64,000 nucleotides of DNA from NCBI RefSeq assembly GCF_037975245.1, contig NC_092583.1, forward strand, positions 11,115,764-11,179,763. The letters are read 5' to 3'. The translations under genes were made by a program, and so were the position numbers. Shown in pieces: positions 11,147 through 22,390 of this stretch. Every line of letters begins with the position of its first letter. Position 1 is the first letter of the stretch. Below the pieces are notes generated by a model. That model ran no database searches. It had not been told where the DNA came from and saw nothing but the letters and a program-made list of their open reading frames with translations. This stretch comes from Apostichopus japonicus (taxonomy: Eukaryota; Echinodermata; Holothuroidea; Aspidochirotida; Stichopodidae).

Positions 11147-12784
11147 AAAAATGTAAACAGATTAAAAGCTACAGAGTCAACTTAACGGTGTCTACAATGC
11201 CGTTAACAGATGCATATATACTAAGAACCATTCGATGGACTAAATGGCAGTAACGTATCTTTCTGATGGCTGACCTAGGCTATTCACTAATGTTCCTAAT
11301 TACGGACTAACTGAAATATATACAATCACAGCAGAATACTGATCTCTACTAAAGTACACACATTGCACGTAATCCAGAGCGCTACTAAGTAACGTAAAAT
11401 GATAACAATCGGTTAAAAACGTTACTCCTAAATAGTTGGGCGTAATCTCCCTCAGTGAAATATCGCAGTTTGCTAACAAGTTATACAACTCACAAATGTA
11501 TTCAATAATATTCTGAGCGCTTACAATATCTACCAACAATTATACACGGTGCTGTGGTATGAGAAACCTACCAACTTGGATAATAGTAAATTATATAATA
11601 ACGTACCGTACGTCGACGTCTAGCGAGATTTTGGCAAAGAGTCCCTCGCTGCACGTACCAACAGCTCCTTTTTATACTAGCCTGAACAATGGCTTAAGTT
11701 TACGCGCGTGAGAAAGTTACTACTTCAAAGAGCACCGCCTTAGTGTTGCAGTCACCAGACTTCCGGAGACCGAGAGGCCAGGTGCACGATTACTATCGTC
11801 ATAGTAAACAACTTAACATTCGGATTTCCCGACATAGAATCATAACATTACGTAAACAGTTTATACAGCTTAAAGAATAGCCCTCAAAGCTTAAGTACTA
11901 TGCAAGTTCGGTTACAATATGAAAGAACTTAATTTAAAGTACAGATGGTGTGAAAATAGGGAGGATCGAAGGTGATAAAAACCATTTAGAAAATCGTTAG
12001 TTAAATGTTGATATTACTCCAAGCGAGCAGATGAAAGGGTGGGGGTTCAGTTTGGAAAACTTGCTCCTCTTCTAGCTCAAAATCTAAACGGTCATGATAT
12101 GTAAGGTTGCAAGTGCCAGGATAGGCCAAGCTCTCAGCTATCATGTGGTGAGAAGGATATACCAGCTGAAAACTTTTATCTTTGCTTTGGCAGGTCTTGA
12201 AAGTGACGAGTTAGTTTGTAAGTCAATGGAACAATTAATTGTGGTGCGAGACCTTTACTAAATCTTCATTTATCTTGTGTTCGTATCACCAACTTACGGT
12301 CTAGATAGCACCATTATTACTCCTATAGCCTGCTTACACGAAGACGGATACATCGTTACATAGTCACAGAAGGCATTAAGAAGAAAAATATGCAAGAGGA
12401 TAATTATTTTGACATAATATTTCAATCTGGTAAACGGCCTGGGAATAATTTGTCCCTACAACTCCTCCTTTGAAGAAGGATAAACCAGTGGTAGCCTAAA
12501 CCCCACACAGGTCCTGACAGTATGTGGAGAACATGTCTTACTTAGGCTAGCCTAGACCCATTGGTACGAGGATAGCACTAACTATCCTAGGGATTAATAA
12601 GCCAACTTCTAAGGTACAGACATGCGGCATTTGTAGGGTCCATTTCCTTTCCTTTTTTAGGTTCCTACCACTCCTCAGTTACAGTTACTGCACCTGTGAT
12701 TAAGTTAGTGCACATTGACGATGTGGAACCTTCAGAATTTATGTGTGAAAACCAATATTTGTCATTGAATCCATGAATCACCAA
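11147..12784. other. No gene recognised
   Basis: A 79-codon minus-strand frame lies at 11,300-11,539 without recognisable domain. There are scattered AGGCTAGCCTA-type words of the kind common across the left third of the window. I see no exon I can defend. Confidence 0.4.
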
Positions 12785-14313
12785 TGACCCAGCGTGGAGG
12801 CCAAGAACAAGTGGATTTCATATTTTTTTTTGTGGCTTATAGGTGGTGTATTCGGTTTGCACCATTTCTATCTTGTATGGTGGTGCACATGTGGATTCTT
12901 TGGTGTTGGAGTTTTCAAAAACCTCTGGAGAATTCCAAAATATGTAGACTCTGTCAATGATATACACCAGAGTATAAAAGGAAGTTCATCCAACATATGA
13001 TGAAGAATCCCAAAACCAGCTTTTTCGAGCTCTAGATTTTGCGCCAAGTTAGTTATTGGTACTTAACGATGGTAGCCATATCTGAAGCATTGCTCAGGAA
13101 TTTCCGGTGGTACGGACTCTCGTAGTACCCTTTGCAATAGCTAGTGTTCATATTGTGGGTAACATCGGTAGGGAATTCAACAACTGGGTGCGCTCAAGTC
13201 AGCGCTGTATGGATCACACATGCTTAGCCCAATGTTTACCTTACCCAGCGGTGTAGCATACCAAGCCATTCTAAATGCCTTCTTATTTCAGAAGATTCAG
13301 GAAAACTCCGGAAGCTTGGATAATTCAAAGTATAAGTAGGAGGCTTTTGTTCTTTTCATTGTAGGTACGTTTTATGTTATCACTAAAATGGCATTGCCCC
13401 CAGCTGGACTGTGTTTTCTAAATTGAACAAAGAAAATCATAATAATTATAATAATAATAATAATTGCTGGTTTAGTATTAATGCAGGCCTTGTGTTATCA
13501 ACGATTGCAACATGATTCAGAAGAATATGGATTATTCTTGGAAATATCTGAATCACTAACATTTGCAAATTTACTGTTAACTGATTTTAATACGTTATTT
13601 CTAATACTGATTTGCGATAACAAGATATTAGGATACTATGGCTATGTGGAGAGGCATATTTGTCTCTGGACTGTCCCTTGTGAACAGTATGACAAAGGTC
13701 AGGCCACAGTCAAGAGTTGAAGGACTTAGGTGAAAACACTGACATTTTTATTTGTCATGCTGAAGAATACTTAAATTCAAGACTGGTATTTCGCTTATGG
13801 GCATACTATACTATAGATGTACTATGCAGGGCATTTATTACATGTAAATTGATTAATAATCTGTACTGTAGATAGGGATGCACATAATCCAAGTTGTTGG
13901 ATGCCCAGCCAAATCTGGTCTCGAGAGGAACCAAAACATTTTCCTGGCAAAGAAAATGAAAAGAGAATATCCCAGTGCTCAAAGTTAACTTTCACTTCAA
14001 AGTTAATGTTTGATACTTGCGTTTTTTGTTAACGTAATATGTTACATGTTTACGTTTTGATGAACAGGATCCTGCAAAACTGGTCTTTGGTTTTCGGCAA
14101 TATACTTCAAAGCCTCCATTACCACAGGGGATGGGGAAACAATCAAGGTTAGAGATGCAGTCAATCACTTCTTCAACTCACCTTTCTGGAAGGAATTCGT
14201 GGCGACCATGAAACAGTTATATCAGAGAGGATAAGCCAGAGGACGTCGACGTCTTTGGTCGGATCTGATGGACTCGTTTGATCCTCAGGGCAAGATGAAT
14301 GTTTATAAGGTTG
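12785..14313 (+). pseudogene. DNAJC22/Wurst-like pseudogene (TM2-type membrane protein)
   Basis: DNAJC22 (fly Wurst) is a multi-pass membrane protein with N-terminal TM2-like segments and a C-terminal J domain, implicated in clathrin-linked endocytosis. Here 12,797-12,990 reads KWISYFFLWLIGGVFGLHHF, then YL, then WWCTCGFFGVG and NLWRIPKYVD, the family's hallmark. About eight residues are missing after HHFYL. Further pieces follow in changing frames: YLTMVAISEALLRNFRWYG (13,054-13,121), VPFAIASVHIVGNIG (13,130-13,174), AYQAILNAFLFQKIQ (about 13,258-13,302), then SAIYFKASITTGDGE and DAVNHFFNSPFWKEF (14,094-14,206) and DLMDSFDPQGKMNVYK (ending near 14,310). A donor-like GTATAAGT near 13,330 and an acceptor-like AG near 14,069 suggest a retained intron, so this is an unprocessed copy rather than a retrocopy. 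Several frameshifts and stops, and no visible J domain afterwards, make it broken and truncated. Poor base quality is the alternative explanation. Confidence 0.6.
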
Positions 14314-16033
14314 GTAACAGATCCAAAGCATGAGAAACAATGTAGATTATCCGAGATTTTTCAAATACACGGACAATTAAAGGGCGCTTTGTCCATCGAG
14401 GTTTGAGTTATATTTGAACAAGTTAGTTCCTGACCCCAAACATTTGTAGAGTAATCAAAAAGGTTACTGACCCATAACATTTGTAGTCCTGATGATCACA
14501 ACGGTGACGGTTTTATAGTTGTTATGCCAACGAGTATTAACTGTATATTCCTCTTTAAGGTTTGAAATGTATCATTGCAGTGTATGTTTGTATAATCTTT
14601 TTAAAAAAATTAAGGTAAGACGTGTGGTAACTATAGGAAGATGTTTACCACAATTAAGTGTTGTCATCATTTAGTGATATGTTTAATTAGATGAGAGGGC
14701 CCGTTAAATTAGTCATAAATGAAGCTGCTCGACAAACAGGGATGTCCGTAAGTTGTACATCTGGACGCAGAAACGAACGGTCAGATCATTATATTCTCAA
14801 CACCCCAGGCCTGAGCGTATCAGGGGTCTGGAAGATACATCCCCGAGACCAGCGCTAGGGATAATGTGGATGGGGATTCTCATTTTGATAATGCAGCTAG
14901 CGTCAAATAAAGAATCCAATGCCTTGCATCGTTACTGCCACCCCCTCCTCCTCCTCACCCATCCCTCACCCCCGCAACCCCTGCACACCGACCTGACAGA
15001 TCTCGAAGTCTCAGCCTATCAAAACTATAACATGTGTATCCATTCACTTGTCATGTGTCACTACGAATTGATCTAGTGCAATGCGTGTATTTGTTCTTAT
15101 TAACACTACTTAACAACATGAAGGTATACGTTTGTTTACCAAATACAGAGGGATAAATAAGGAGACATACAAACAGCAATGATAAAGTTAGTACAAGTTA
15201 TAAGGTGCAGTCCAGGGTTAACTATAGTATATAGATTTTTTATTTAAATGAAGAAAACATTGGCAACCATTTTTTGTGTGTGTCGTATTTTAGAAACAAA
15301 TCACGAACACTGCACTAGTAGGGTAAGGTACTTTTTAAGAAAAAGTCGCCCAGGAAAGAACCTGGGCACGAAAACCAAGCTACCGAACGACTGATCCGCT
15401 CTCAACCCCAGTCACCTTGCAACAGGACTGTGACTGTGTGATCATCGTCGGGTGTGCATCACCATTCCCCTCGAAAGGGAACAGATACTACACATTAAAG
15501 TAAGGTTCACGTAAAAGAACATCGATCGTGATGACATAGCAGACAACCTACCGTTGATCGAGTCAAGAGGTATATACAGTTTACATTCAGAAAACACTGT
15601 ATTGAGTAAAGAACATGATTTTGAGATGGATTAAACCAACTCTTTCCCATTTAATGTAGTCTCCTGCCACCTGCCACGATAATATCGCTTGAATCTTTGC
15701 GTGATATATGCACCACACTCCTTTGGCGTATGTTGGTCTCCTGTGAGAATGATGGGGTTGTTTCAGAAGCGATTTGGAAGTATCAACCGTTTGCTGATGA
15801 CAGTTGCTTCTTTTGGTCACAAATCAAGCAATATACTAGTTAAAGTAAGACTCAATGCAAGGCATAAAACAATATAAATAGTACATTATATGGGAACAAA
15901 AAGTTGCCTACGTGAGAGAAAACCGAAAACATATTTAAAAATATAACAATTCTCAGTGTTTCATAAAGAAATCATATGTTTGGCCGACCGTTATTCCTCT
16001 TCTGGTTTCTAAGTTATGAACTAATATTTAAAG
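14314..16033. other. No gene recognised; C-rich stretch
   Basis: The J domain expected downstream of the DNAJC22-like relic is not found on the plus strand. A C-rich stretch with CCTCCTCCTC and CCCCCGCAACCCC lies at 14,940-14,985. Open frames at 14,753-15,076 and 15,689-15,877 have no recognised content. The segmental duplication begins at the right end. Confidence 0.4.
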
Positions 16034-16179
16034 TTCTAGGAGTTCTCAATTTTAATATTTTATGAATGTATTCTGAGGTGTGACCATGGCTTGACAGGCA
16101 GGTTTAGATTAATAAATTGTTCGGATAAATACTACTTCGGTTGTAAAGGTATCAATTTTTTTTAAAGAAATGTACTTGT

Positions 16180-16275
16180 GTTAGGAGTTTGTCGTGGGTG
16201 GGTGGGGGTTGGGTGTATATGGCGGTTGGTGGGGTTGGTGGGGTGGCGGGGTAGCTGTAGAGGGGAAGCGGGAGG
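16180..16275 (+). other. G-rich block, possible G-quadruplex (unit 1)
   Basis: Repeated GGGTGGG, GTTGGTGGGG and GGCGGGG words give at least four G runs on the plus strand. The block is kept in units 2 and 3 but differs in detail. Confidence 0.6.
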
Positions 16276-16689
16276 CAAGAGGGCAGGATTTCTAAAGTGT
16301 TTAATTTCTATAAGGATAAGGTATTCGTTAGGGAAACGATATGTGTTTCTATACGCTATGATATGTCAGAAACAATAAAATACATGACACGATAAAGTAG
16401 CGAGAAACTATTTCTGGTTGTTTTTTAATGTACCTTTTCGCCTCGAGAAATCTCGTCGTTGAGTGAGCCTAGTCTGCCCAATATGGTATCGAATTAAATT
16501 AGATTTCATGGCAGAGTTGAAGAAGTTGAAGTATAAAATTGTGAAATAATTTAAAAGAAATGTGCTGATTGCAATATTATATTATTGTATTAGTTAAACT
16601 TGTTTACATAAACGCGATATATTATAGATGGAAGTATAGGGTGATGGGAATGTTAAGATGACCTTGTCAATTCGGCCAGTCGGTGGGTC

Positions 16690-16703
16690 GTTACCACAGC
16701 AAC
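16690..16703 (+). promoter_or_regulatory. RFX X-box-like site (unit 1)
   Basis: GTTACCACAGCAAC matches the RFX-factor X-box pattern (GTNRCC, short spacer, RGYAAC). It sits in a well conserved stretch present in all three units. No gene start is visible close by; the Ig frame begins 3.3 kb downstream. Confidence 0.4.
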
Positions 16704-17217
16704 ACAGTCTACTCCTTCATGTTAGCCCAAGAGCCGCGAAGCCGCCTGTTACGTAAAGCCTTGGTTAAGGCGTATCAGCCACTTTTTCCGCTATATGCGC
16801 TGGGTCGATCTTTACTATTCATCACGCTATGAGCGATTCGTTTCCTGTGATTGCTTATGTGTGTGTGATTCGTTCCTTCTGTGATCGCGCCGGCCTCTGT
16901 GAAGCGTATATGTAGAAAGGGGGAGGTAAATATAACAGCCGTAGCATCAAGTTTATTTGTGTGTGGGGAGACTCATTCGCGTCTGTGAGCAGATTCAGCA
17001 GAGTCTGTACCTGTTACGTAATAAGTTCATCGAACATCTCCTGCAATTTGTCCTGTACATGCATGTGTTCAGCTAACATTAATTACTGTGTAGTCTAGTC
17101 TGAACTTATTTATGCATATTGCGTGTACCGAGTAAATATACTTTTTGATATATCAATACAAGAGTACGTACTTTGGCAGAACAGCTGGCGAAATGGGAGA
17201 GGGAACTAACCAATGGG

Positions 17218-17263
17218 AAGGCAACATGCATGCTGCGTAGACCTATAACGTGCATGTTGCCTT
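17218..17263. repeat. 13-bp perfect inverted repeat (unit 1 only)
   Basis: AAGGCAACATGCA at 17,218-17,230 is the reverse complement of 17,251-17,263. In unit 2 (about 30,604-30,650) the left arm is kept but the right arm has lost bases. The fold is therefore not conserved. Confidence 0.6.
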
Positions 17264-18457
17264 TCTAGATCTAAGACAAATGTCGCTATAAGAGGTATCA
17301 TTAAGTCTGTTGAATATTATATATAAACCCTTGATTCATATTTGCCTTTTTTCCTCTACTTTTGTGAAATTCATGCCGTTTAGCTGTAAGTGACAACACG
17401 ACCTAGGAAGTTGAAGGGGACTCCTATGACGGGATGTTCTATACAAACTGTTAATTGGTCAAATTAAACGAACACTAGCAAAGAGATAACTCTTAATTAG
17501 AAATTTGCCACAACCAAAACTGGAACAAAGAAATTTCCAAGTTACCTCCACATACTAGCACCCAGGCTCGTCGAGATCGAATACCTGCGTCTGCAATCTC
17601 ATTGTTCTAAACAGGGTACAATTAAGGACATGTAAGATACAATATATAGGCTAAATCTTTAAGATCATGCGTGAGAAACCGTTAGCATTAAAATCATTAA
17701 AAATGTATGCAGCATTAAATATATTCCAGACTATTACATGACCCTATCGAGGACACCATGTCAGAAAAGTTCTAAAGACGAACGGTAAAAATGAATGAAA
17801 TTTTATGCCCTCGCGGTCTGGGAGGAACTCAAAGTACGTGATGCGTGCATGTGCTTCACGGTTCAATTAAAATAATAGATCGCTCTGACCCTAAGTTGAA
17901 CTCTGACCAATGCACGTTTCTTCAGGCGGAACTATACACAACACAATAATGCAATCGACGACGTTGAACACATTGGATGCTGTTGTAAAATGGCATGTAC
18001 ATGACCTAAATGAAAGACATGAACCAAACAGGTTGACAGTCAAGAGTACCATCGTATGGTATTGTACGAGCCGTTTGAACGGCATGTAGCACGATATAAG
18101 TATATGAAGATCTTTGCGTGTTAAATTATAAACACAACAGCAACGTTTATGTTTGCTTCAGTTAGGCGACATATATTAGTTTACATTAACGACACAGTAT
18201 GGACGCATCTTTCTGAATGATCATATATGATGTTCCATAGGCGTTCCATAGAAGTCAACAAAGGTGGTCATTATAACGGTCATACACAGGTTTGCTTTTA
18301 CTCCGTGTAAAGTAGCAATATATAACTACAGCTGAACGTTACGAGTCAGTGAATTGAGTTCTTTGGGAGTGCAAACATTGCTACGCTTGTATAACTGTAG
18401 GTTACAAACCTATATGGCGGACGGGAATGCGTTTGTGTAAGAGTCCTCAACTACATG

Positions 18458-18830
18458 CTTTTGTAAACCAAACGATTGATACTTTCTCAGCAATACTAAC
18501 ATAAATTCAGTTTTGTTGCATCTCTTCGGTTGGAACGTAAATCAAGTAGGCTATTCAGTACAAGAGATCCAGTTTTGAATCAAGCCAGTTCGTGAATTTG
18601 AGAGACAACTCTTTAGAAGGTAAAGGTTTGTTTCTAATTTGCTGATAAAGTGTTCTACAGCTTTTTTCTCTCTTATGGTATACTTATTATTGAGGAAACA
18701 TTCGAGCATCGAACAACACTTCCATACTAACAATTTGACTCCCAAATCAAAAACATCACCACGTACCACGGATATTATATACAGAAATTACATAGTGAAA
18801 CTAGTTTATGCAACAGCAGAGTAGCTCATA
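18458..18830 (-). mobile_element. LINE relic, probably L1/Tx1-type ORF2 linker region (unit 1)
   Basis: This replaces, at the same site, the larger LINE relic of unit 2. The minus strand at 18,551-18,769 reads through WKCCSMLECFLNNKYTIREK and HFISKLETNLYLLKSCLS. This resembles the lysine-rich stretch between endonuclease and reverse transcriptase in L1/Tx1 elements. It is a different part of the element from that in unit 2, suggesting one ancestral insertion trimmed differently in each unit. Identification is by pattern only. Confidence 0.4.
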
Positions 18831-19374
18831 ACAGATCCAAATGTTTAAAGGCTCTCGTCAACTCATTTCGCCTCTTCACTGTTAATGTAACAGTAATGTT
18901 AAATCGAAATGTGTGTTATCCTCCAAGAACTATCTATATACTTTACACTTAATCTAATGGCTTACACAACGACACTGAGCTGAATTGTTTACTGTTTCAA
19001 TTTCTAACAAAAAGTTACCATTTCTGGAAAATGAGTTCCTTTTCGTTTTATGTTGGTTTACAATCTCAACGTGCTATTGACCTCTGACATGCAATGTTCT
19101 GGTCACACAATAGCTATAGTTGATAGATGCACTACATTATATAATTTATTATTCATCGCCATCAATTTGAGAAATCCACTTCATGTTACGTCACTGCAAT
19201 TATTATTTTGTTTCTTTCAGCAATGTGCAGCCACTTAAGTTCATTGTTGCAGGTGTGAATACTACCTCAAGAATATCCGCATTTAACGGTCACTGGGAAG
19301 GTTTTTCCCGCATGTATAATATTCGTTTATTCAACTCTACCTAAATTGCAAGAATGAATTTTATTGGCGGATCA

Positions 19375-19771
19375 ATGGTTTTCTATGTACTGCTGCTCTT
19401 TTAGAATCAGTGTTCTGCTCACACAGTATCTCTGTTTACAAGATTGGACGATATTATATCAGTTGGAGAATCGGGTTCGCTACGATGTACAGTGTCAAAT
19501 ACGAATCCAAAGGAGGATAACATCAATATGGTGATATTAGATGAAATGGTCAAAAATATACCAATCAGTACTTACCAATCGTGTTCCTGTTATTTACATG
19601 GAACAAGCCGAACATTTGATCATTAGTCTTAACCGTATGCACCGTAACTTCCTAAAGTCTCACAGTTACCCCAAACCTGACAATAGTCCTACAGTGCACT
19701 CCATACAAGATTCAGGTATATACTACTGTTTTGAGTTTTCTAGCGGAATTGGGAAAATCTGTTTGATTTAG
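19375..19771 (+). pseudogene. Single Ig-domain relic of the receptor family (unit 1)
   Basis: From ATG at 19,375 a short hydrophobic leader (MVFYVLLLF) is followed by an in-frame TAG. Then comes NQCSAHTVSLFTRLDDIIS and SLRCTVSNTNP, closely matching the start of the neighbouring receptor's first Ig domain. After a frame change, DSGIYYCFEF at about 19,709-19,740 is the typical D-x-G-x-Y-x-C end of an Ig V-type fold. There are no further Ig domains, membrane helix or tail. The stop sits at the same codon in unit 2, so the gene died before the segment was duplicated. Confidence 0.65.
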
Positions 19772-19974
19772 AGAAATCGTGTTCGTGTTATTTTTTGTTT
19801 TTGTAATACTAAATATCTATCTGAGAACTGTACAGCCGCAAATTTCATATAAATTGGTAAACATGACCGTTGTGAATCATCTTCGAAAACAAAACCGTAT
19901 GCATGTTGTTGTAGCTATACGGTTATGAACTCTTGCTTGTTTCTGTTTGTAGCAGTTCACGTATTGAAGCCAAA

Positions 19975-21445
19975 ATGGTTTATCTTCGGCGGATATTGCT
20001 TTTCGTTCCGTTACTTGCTTATTTCTTTCATCTATTCCTGGTGTTTGAGAGTCAGTGTTCTGCGCAGACAGTGTCTCTGGTTACGAGATCAAACGACATT
20101 GTATTAGCTGGAGAATTGATATCACTGAGATGTACAGTGTCAAACACAAGCCCAGAAGATGACATCACCATGGTGATAACAAATGAAACAGGACAACAGA
20201 TTCCATCAGGACGATGCTACAGTTTACACCGAACAAACTACTCCATTTATAATTAGTACTAACAGTACATTCTTTTGCAAAGTAACTTTGGTAGACTTTA
20301 CTACTTCCACAAACCTGACAATTTCACCATTACCAATTGAACAGACATATTGTACTTCAAACTACACGGATGGTATCATTGTTGGACAAACCGTGACTTT
20401 AAAATGTTATAGTTCTACGTCAGTGGTAGGGTCCATTAGCTGGAGTTCAGATAGTAATACAACATTCGATGAAATAACAGACCTTGTTTGGACGATGACA
20501 CGTTATAACAGGATAAATGTACAATCGTCTGTAAGTCAAAATGGCACTGTGTTTACATGCGAACGTGATGGCGTAGCACCAGTTACCGACATAGACCGGT
20601 GTTCCATTGGTCCTATTAATGTTCACGAGGAACTGATTATTTTCATTGATCTAATAGTTACTGCTACTGATCCAGCTATATTGTATCCAGGACAAACAAA
20701 GAATTATACATGCTCATCTTTACCAACTTCATCTGTGCAGTGGTCTACTCCGAAGAAACTGAACGATTCTGGTATTGAGTTATCTGTGGTTGGAGCCATG
20801 ATAACAGTAACTGTCCCTAGTGATAGTAACTTTACAGGTGATGTAGACTTGTTTTGTTCTGGTAACATCCTTACTGAACGTTCTACAGCAAACTTAACGT
20901 TGGCCATCAATCCCATGGAATCTGTACCCTTGCTCACATTGGTCAGTTCTCCCGAAAAATCAGCACCAACAACATCAGCCTCTAACACAGGTTCAAGTAA
21001 ACCACCTGTAAATTCATTTCTTGTTGTTTCGCTAGTCACTGTCATAGGGTTCCTTTTATTTGCGTTGTCAATAATGTTTGTTCTACTTTACCGGAAAAGT
21101 AGACATACCGAGTCAAATTCCAAATCTGTTGCTAATGTAACCTCTTCGGTGAATGTAGGCTACGATTATTGCGATATTGATACCGGTGGTGTAACTAGAA
21201 CCGTTACTTCAAACACTGAAGCAACCACAATCTCTGAAAACAGCCCCAACTCGAATAAACAGTATTCTAGAGTAATCATCAATGAAAACGAGTCGGTAGC
21301 CTATGAAATTCCAGATGCTAAAATGGGAAACGAAAATCCAAGCAAGAGAACAATTATTGACGAAAAAGGGAATGAGTCAGTATATTACGAATATCTACAC
21401 AAGTTTAATTTTGAGACAAATGGGCAAAAAGGGAGTAAGCCATGA
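19975..21445 (+). pseudogene. Three-Ig transmembrane receptor, frameshifted copy (unit 1)
   Basis: The start ATG at 19,975 gives MVYLRRILLFVPLLAYFFHL, a signal peptide, then the first Ig domain (SLRCTVSN). At about 20,208-20,212 fourteen bases present in the unit 2 copy are missing, shifting the frame. Translation from the start would end at about 20,256 after roughly 94 residues. The rest is open in another frame to 21,445: second Ig (C-x-W-x-C, SISWSSD), third Ig (YTCSSLPTSSVQW), membrane helix (VVSLVTVIGFLLFALSIMFV), and a tail with VYYEYL at the place of unit 2's IYYDNL. The long downstream frame without stops suggests recent inactivation, or a second start downstream that would lack a signal peptide. 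The third Ig domain differs from unit 2 much more than the helix and tail do. An acceptor-like AG at 19,951-19,952 suggests a spliced 5' leader. Confidence 0.75.
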
Positions 21446-21490
21446 AAGTGTTAGAATTCAGCTGTAGTAAAGCACAAATAAGATGAATGA

Positions 21491-21496
21491 AATAAA
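21491..21496 (+). terminator. Poly(A) signal (unit 1 receptor)
   Basis: AATAAA lies 46 bases after the stop and is followed by an A run. The matching site in unit 2 is altered (AATATC). Confidence 0.5.
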
Positions 21497-21660
21497 AAAA
21501 AATCGTATTTACTCACTCAAACCGTTTTCGAGAACCTATAATCACCGAGCTACATTTATTGGGTCTTTCATGTAGCAGGTAGGAATGGGTTTTCGATCTC
21601 ATACAAGAACAGTAATATTTTTAATTATATGAACTAATTGCCATAATTAATTCAAATATG

Positions 21661-21722
21661 AATGGATGGATGGCGAAGTTCGTAGAGCGCAGGTCAATGG
21701 TTTCAGTGCCATTCTAGACATA
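21661..21722 (+). other. tRNA-like relic lacking the anticodon arm (unit 1)
   Basis: This is the counterpart of 36,532-36,605. The A-box-like part (TGGCGAAGTTCGTAGAGCGC) runs directly into AGGTCAATGG. The anticodon arm has been lost and the B box is damaged (GGTTTCAGTGCC). Confidence 0.55.
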
Positions 21723-22039
21723 AATTTCGTTCCTTTTTTCCAAGTTATAAGTAAATCAGAAATAATTGTTTGCCAAATGTTCGACGTAAAAAGAAAATGC
21801 TGTTAGTAGTTGCAGTTTAACAGTACGTAGACTTGAACGAGATATTCCGTTGTCTAAAGTTGATAGCTTAACCAATAAGCTGCATATTTCGGCCAAAACA
21901 TGTTCCTATAGCATTTGTCCTACAGAAAAAGCTTTAAACTTAAGATTTCGAATATGGTAATGTGGAATTTAGATCATATATAAATAAGGTCTGAGTGCAA
22001 GTTTGTTCAAAAAGGTACTTGCATCTTTGTGTAAGTTTA

Positions 22040-22390
22040 AAGGGGACTAGGGGTTCACCCCGACACACCCTTGCAATCATACATGGTGTCTTTGATATGT
22101 GGTTTTGAATTATTTTAAGTGTTTTTATGATATAAATTTATTAGTCTTCAGTAAACAGGACTTATTAACTGTTCTAAGCCTGTGTAGGATAGTTTATTTT
22201 CATTCTCTTCAGTCGGATCAGGTTTGGTGTATTTTTTCGTCATATTTCTGTATCTATTTATTAAACAGGTTACATCGTTGGAGTGCCATAAGTAATTTTA
22301 AAGGGGACTGGGGGCTCACTCCGACACACCCCTGTAATCATACATGATGTCTTTGATATGTGGTTTTGAATTTTGTTGATGATTTTATTC
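22040..22390 (+). repeat. Local duplication with 261-bp spacing, unit 1 only
   Basis: AAGGGGACT followed by CACTCCGACACACCC-like sequence and TGTCTTTGATATGTGGTTTT appears from 22,040 and again from 22,301. Unit 2 has the segment once (about 36,704-36,785). The duplication therefore arose after, or was lost since, the large duplication. Confidence 0.7.

Noticed and set aside
20704-21045. 113-codon minus-strand frame opposite the unit 1 receptor
   Set aside because: It is the antisense shadow of the Ig3 and helix coding sequence.
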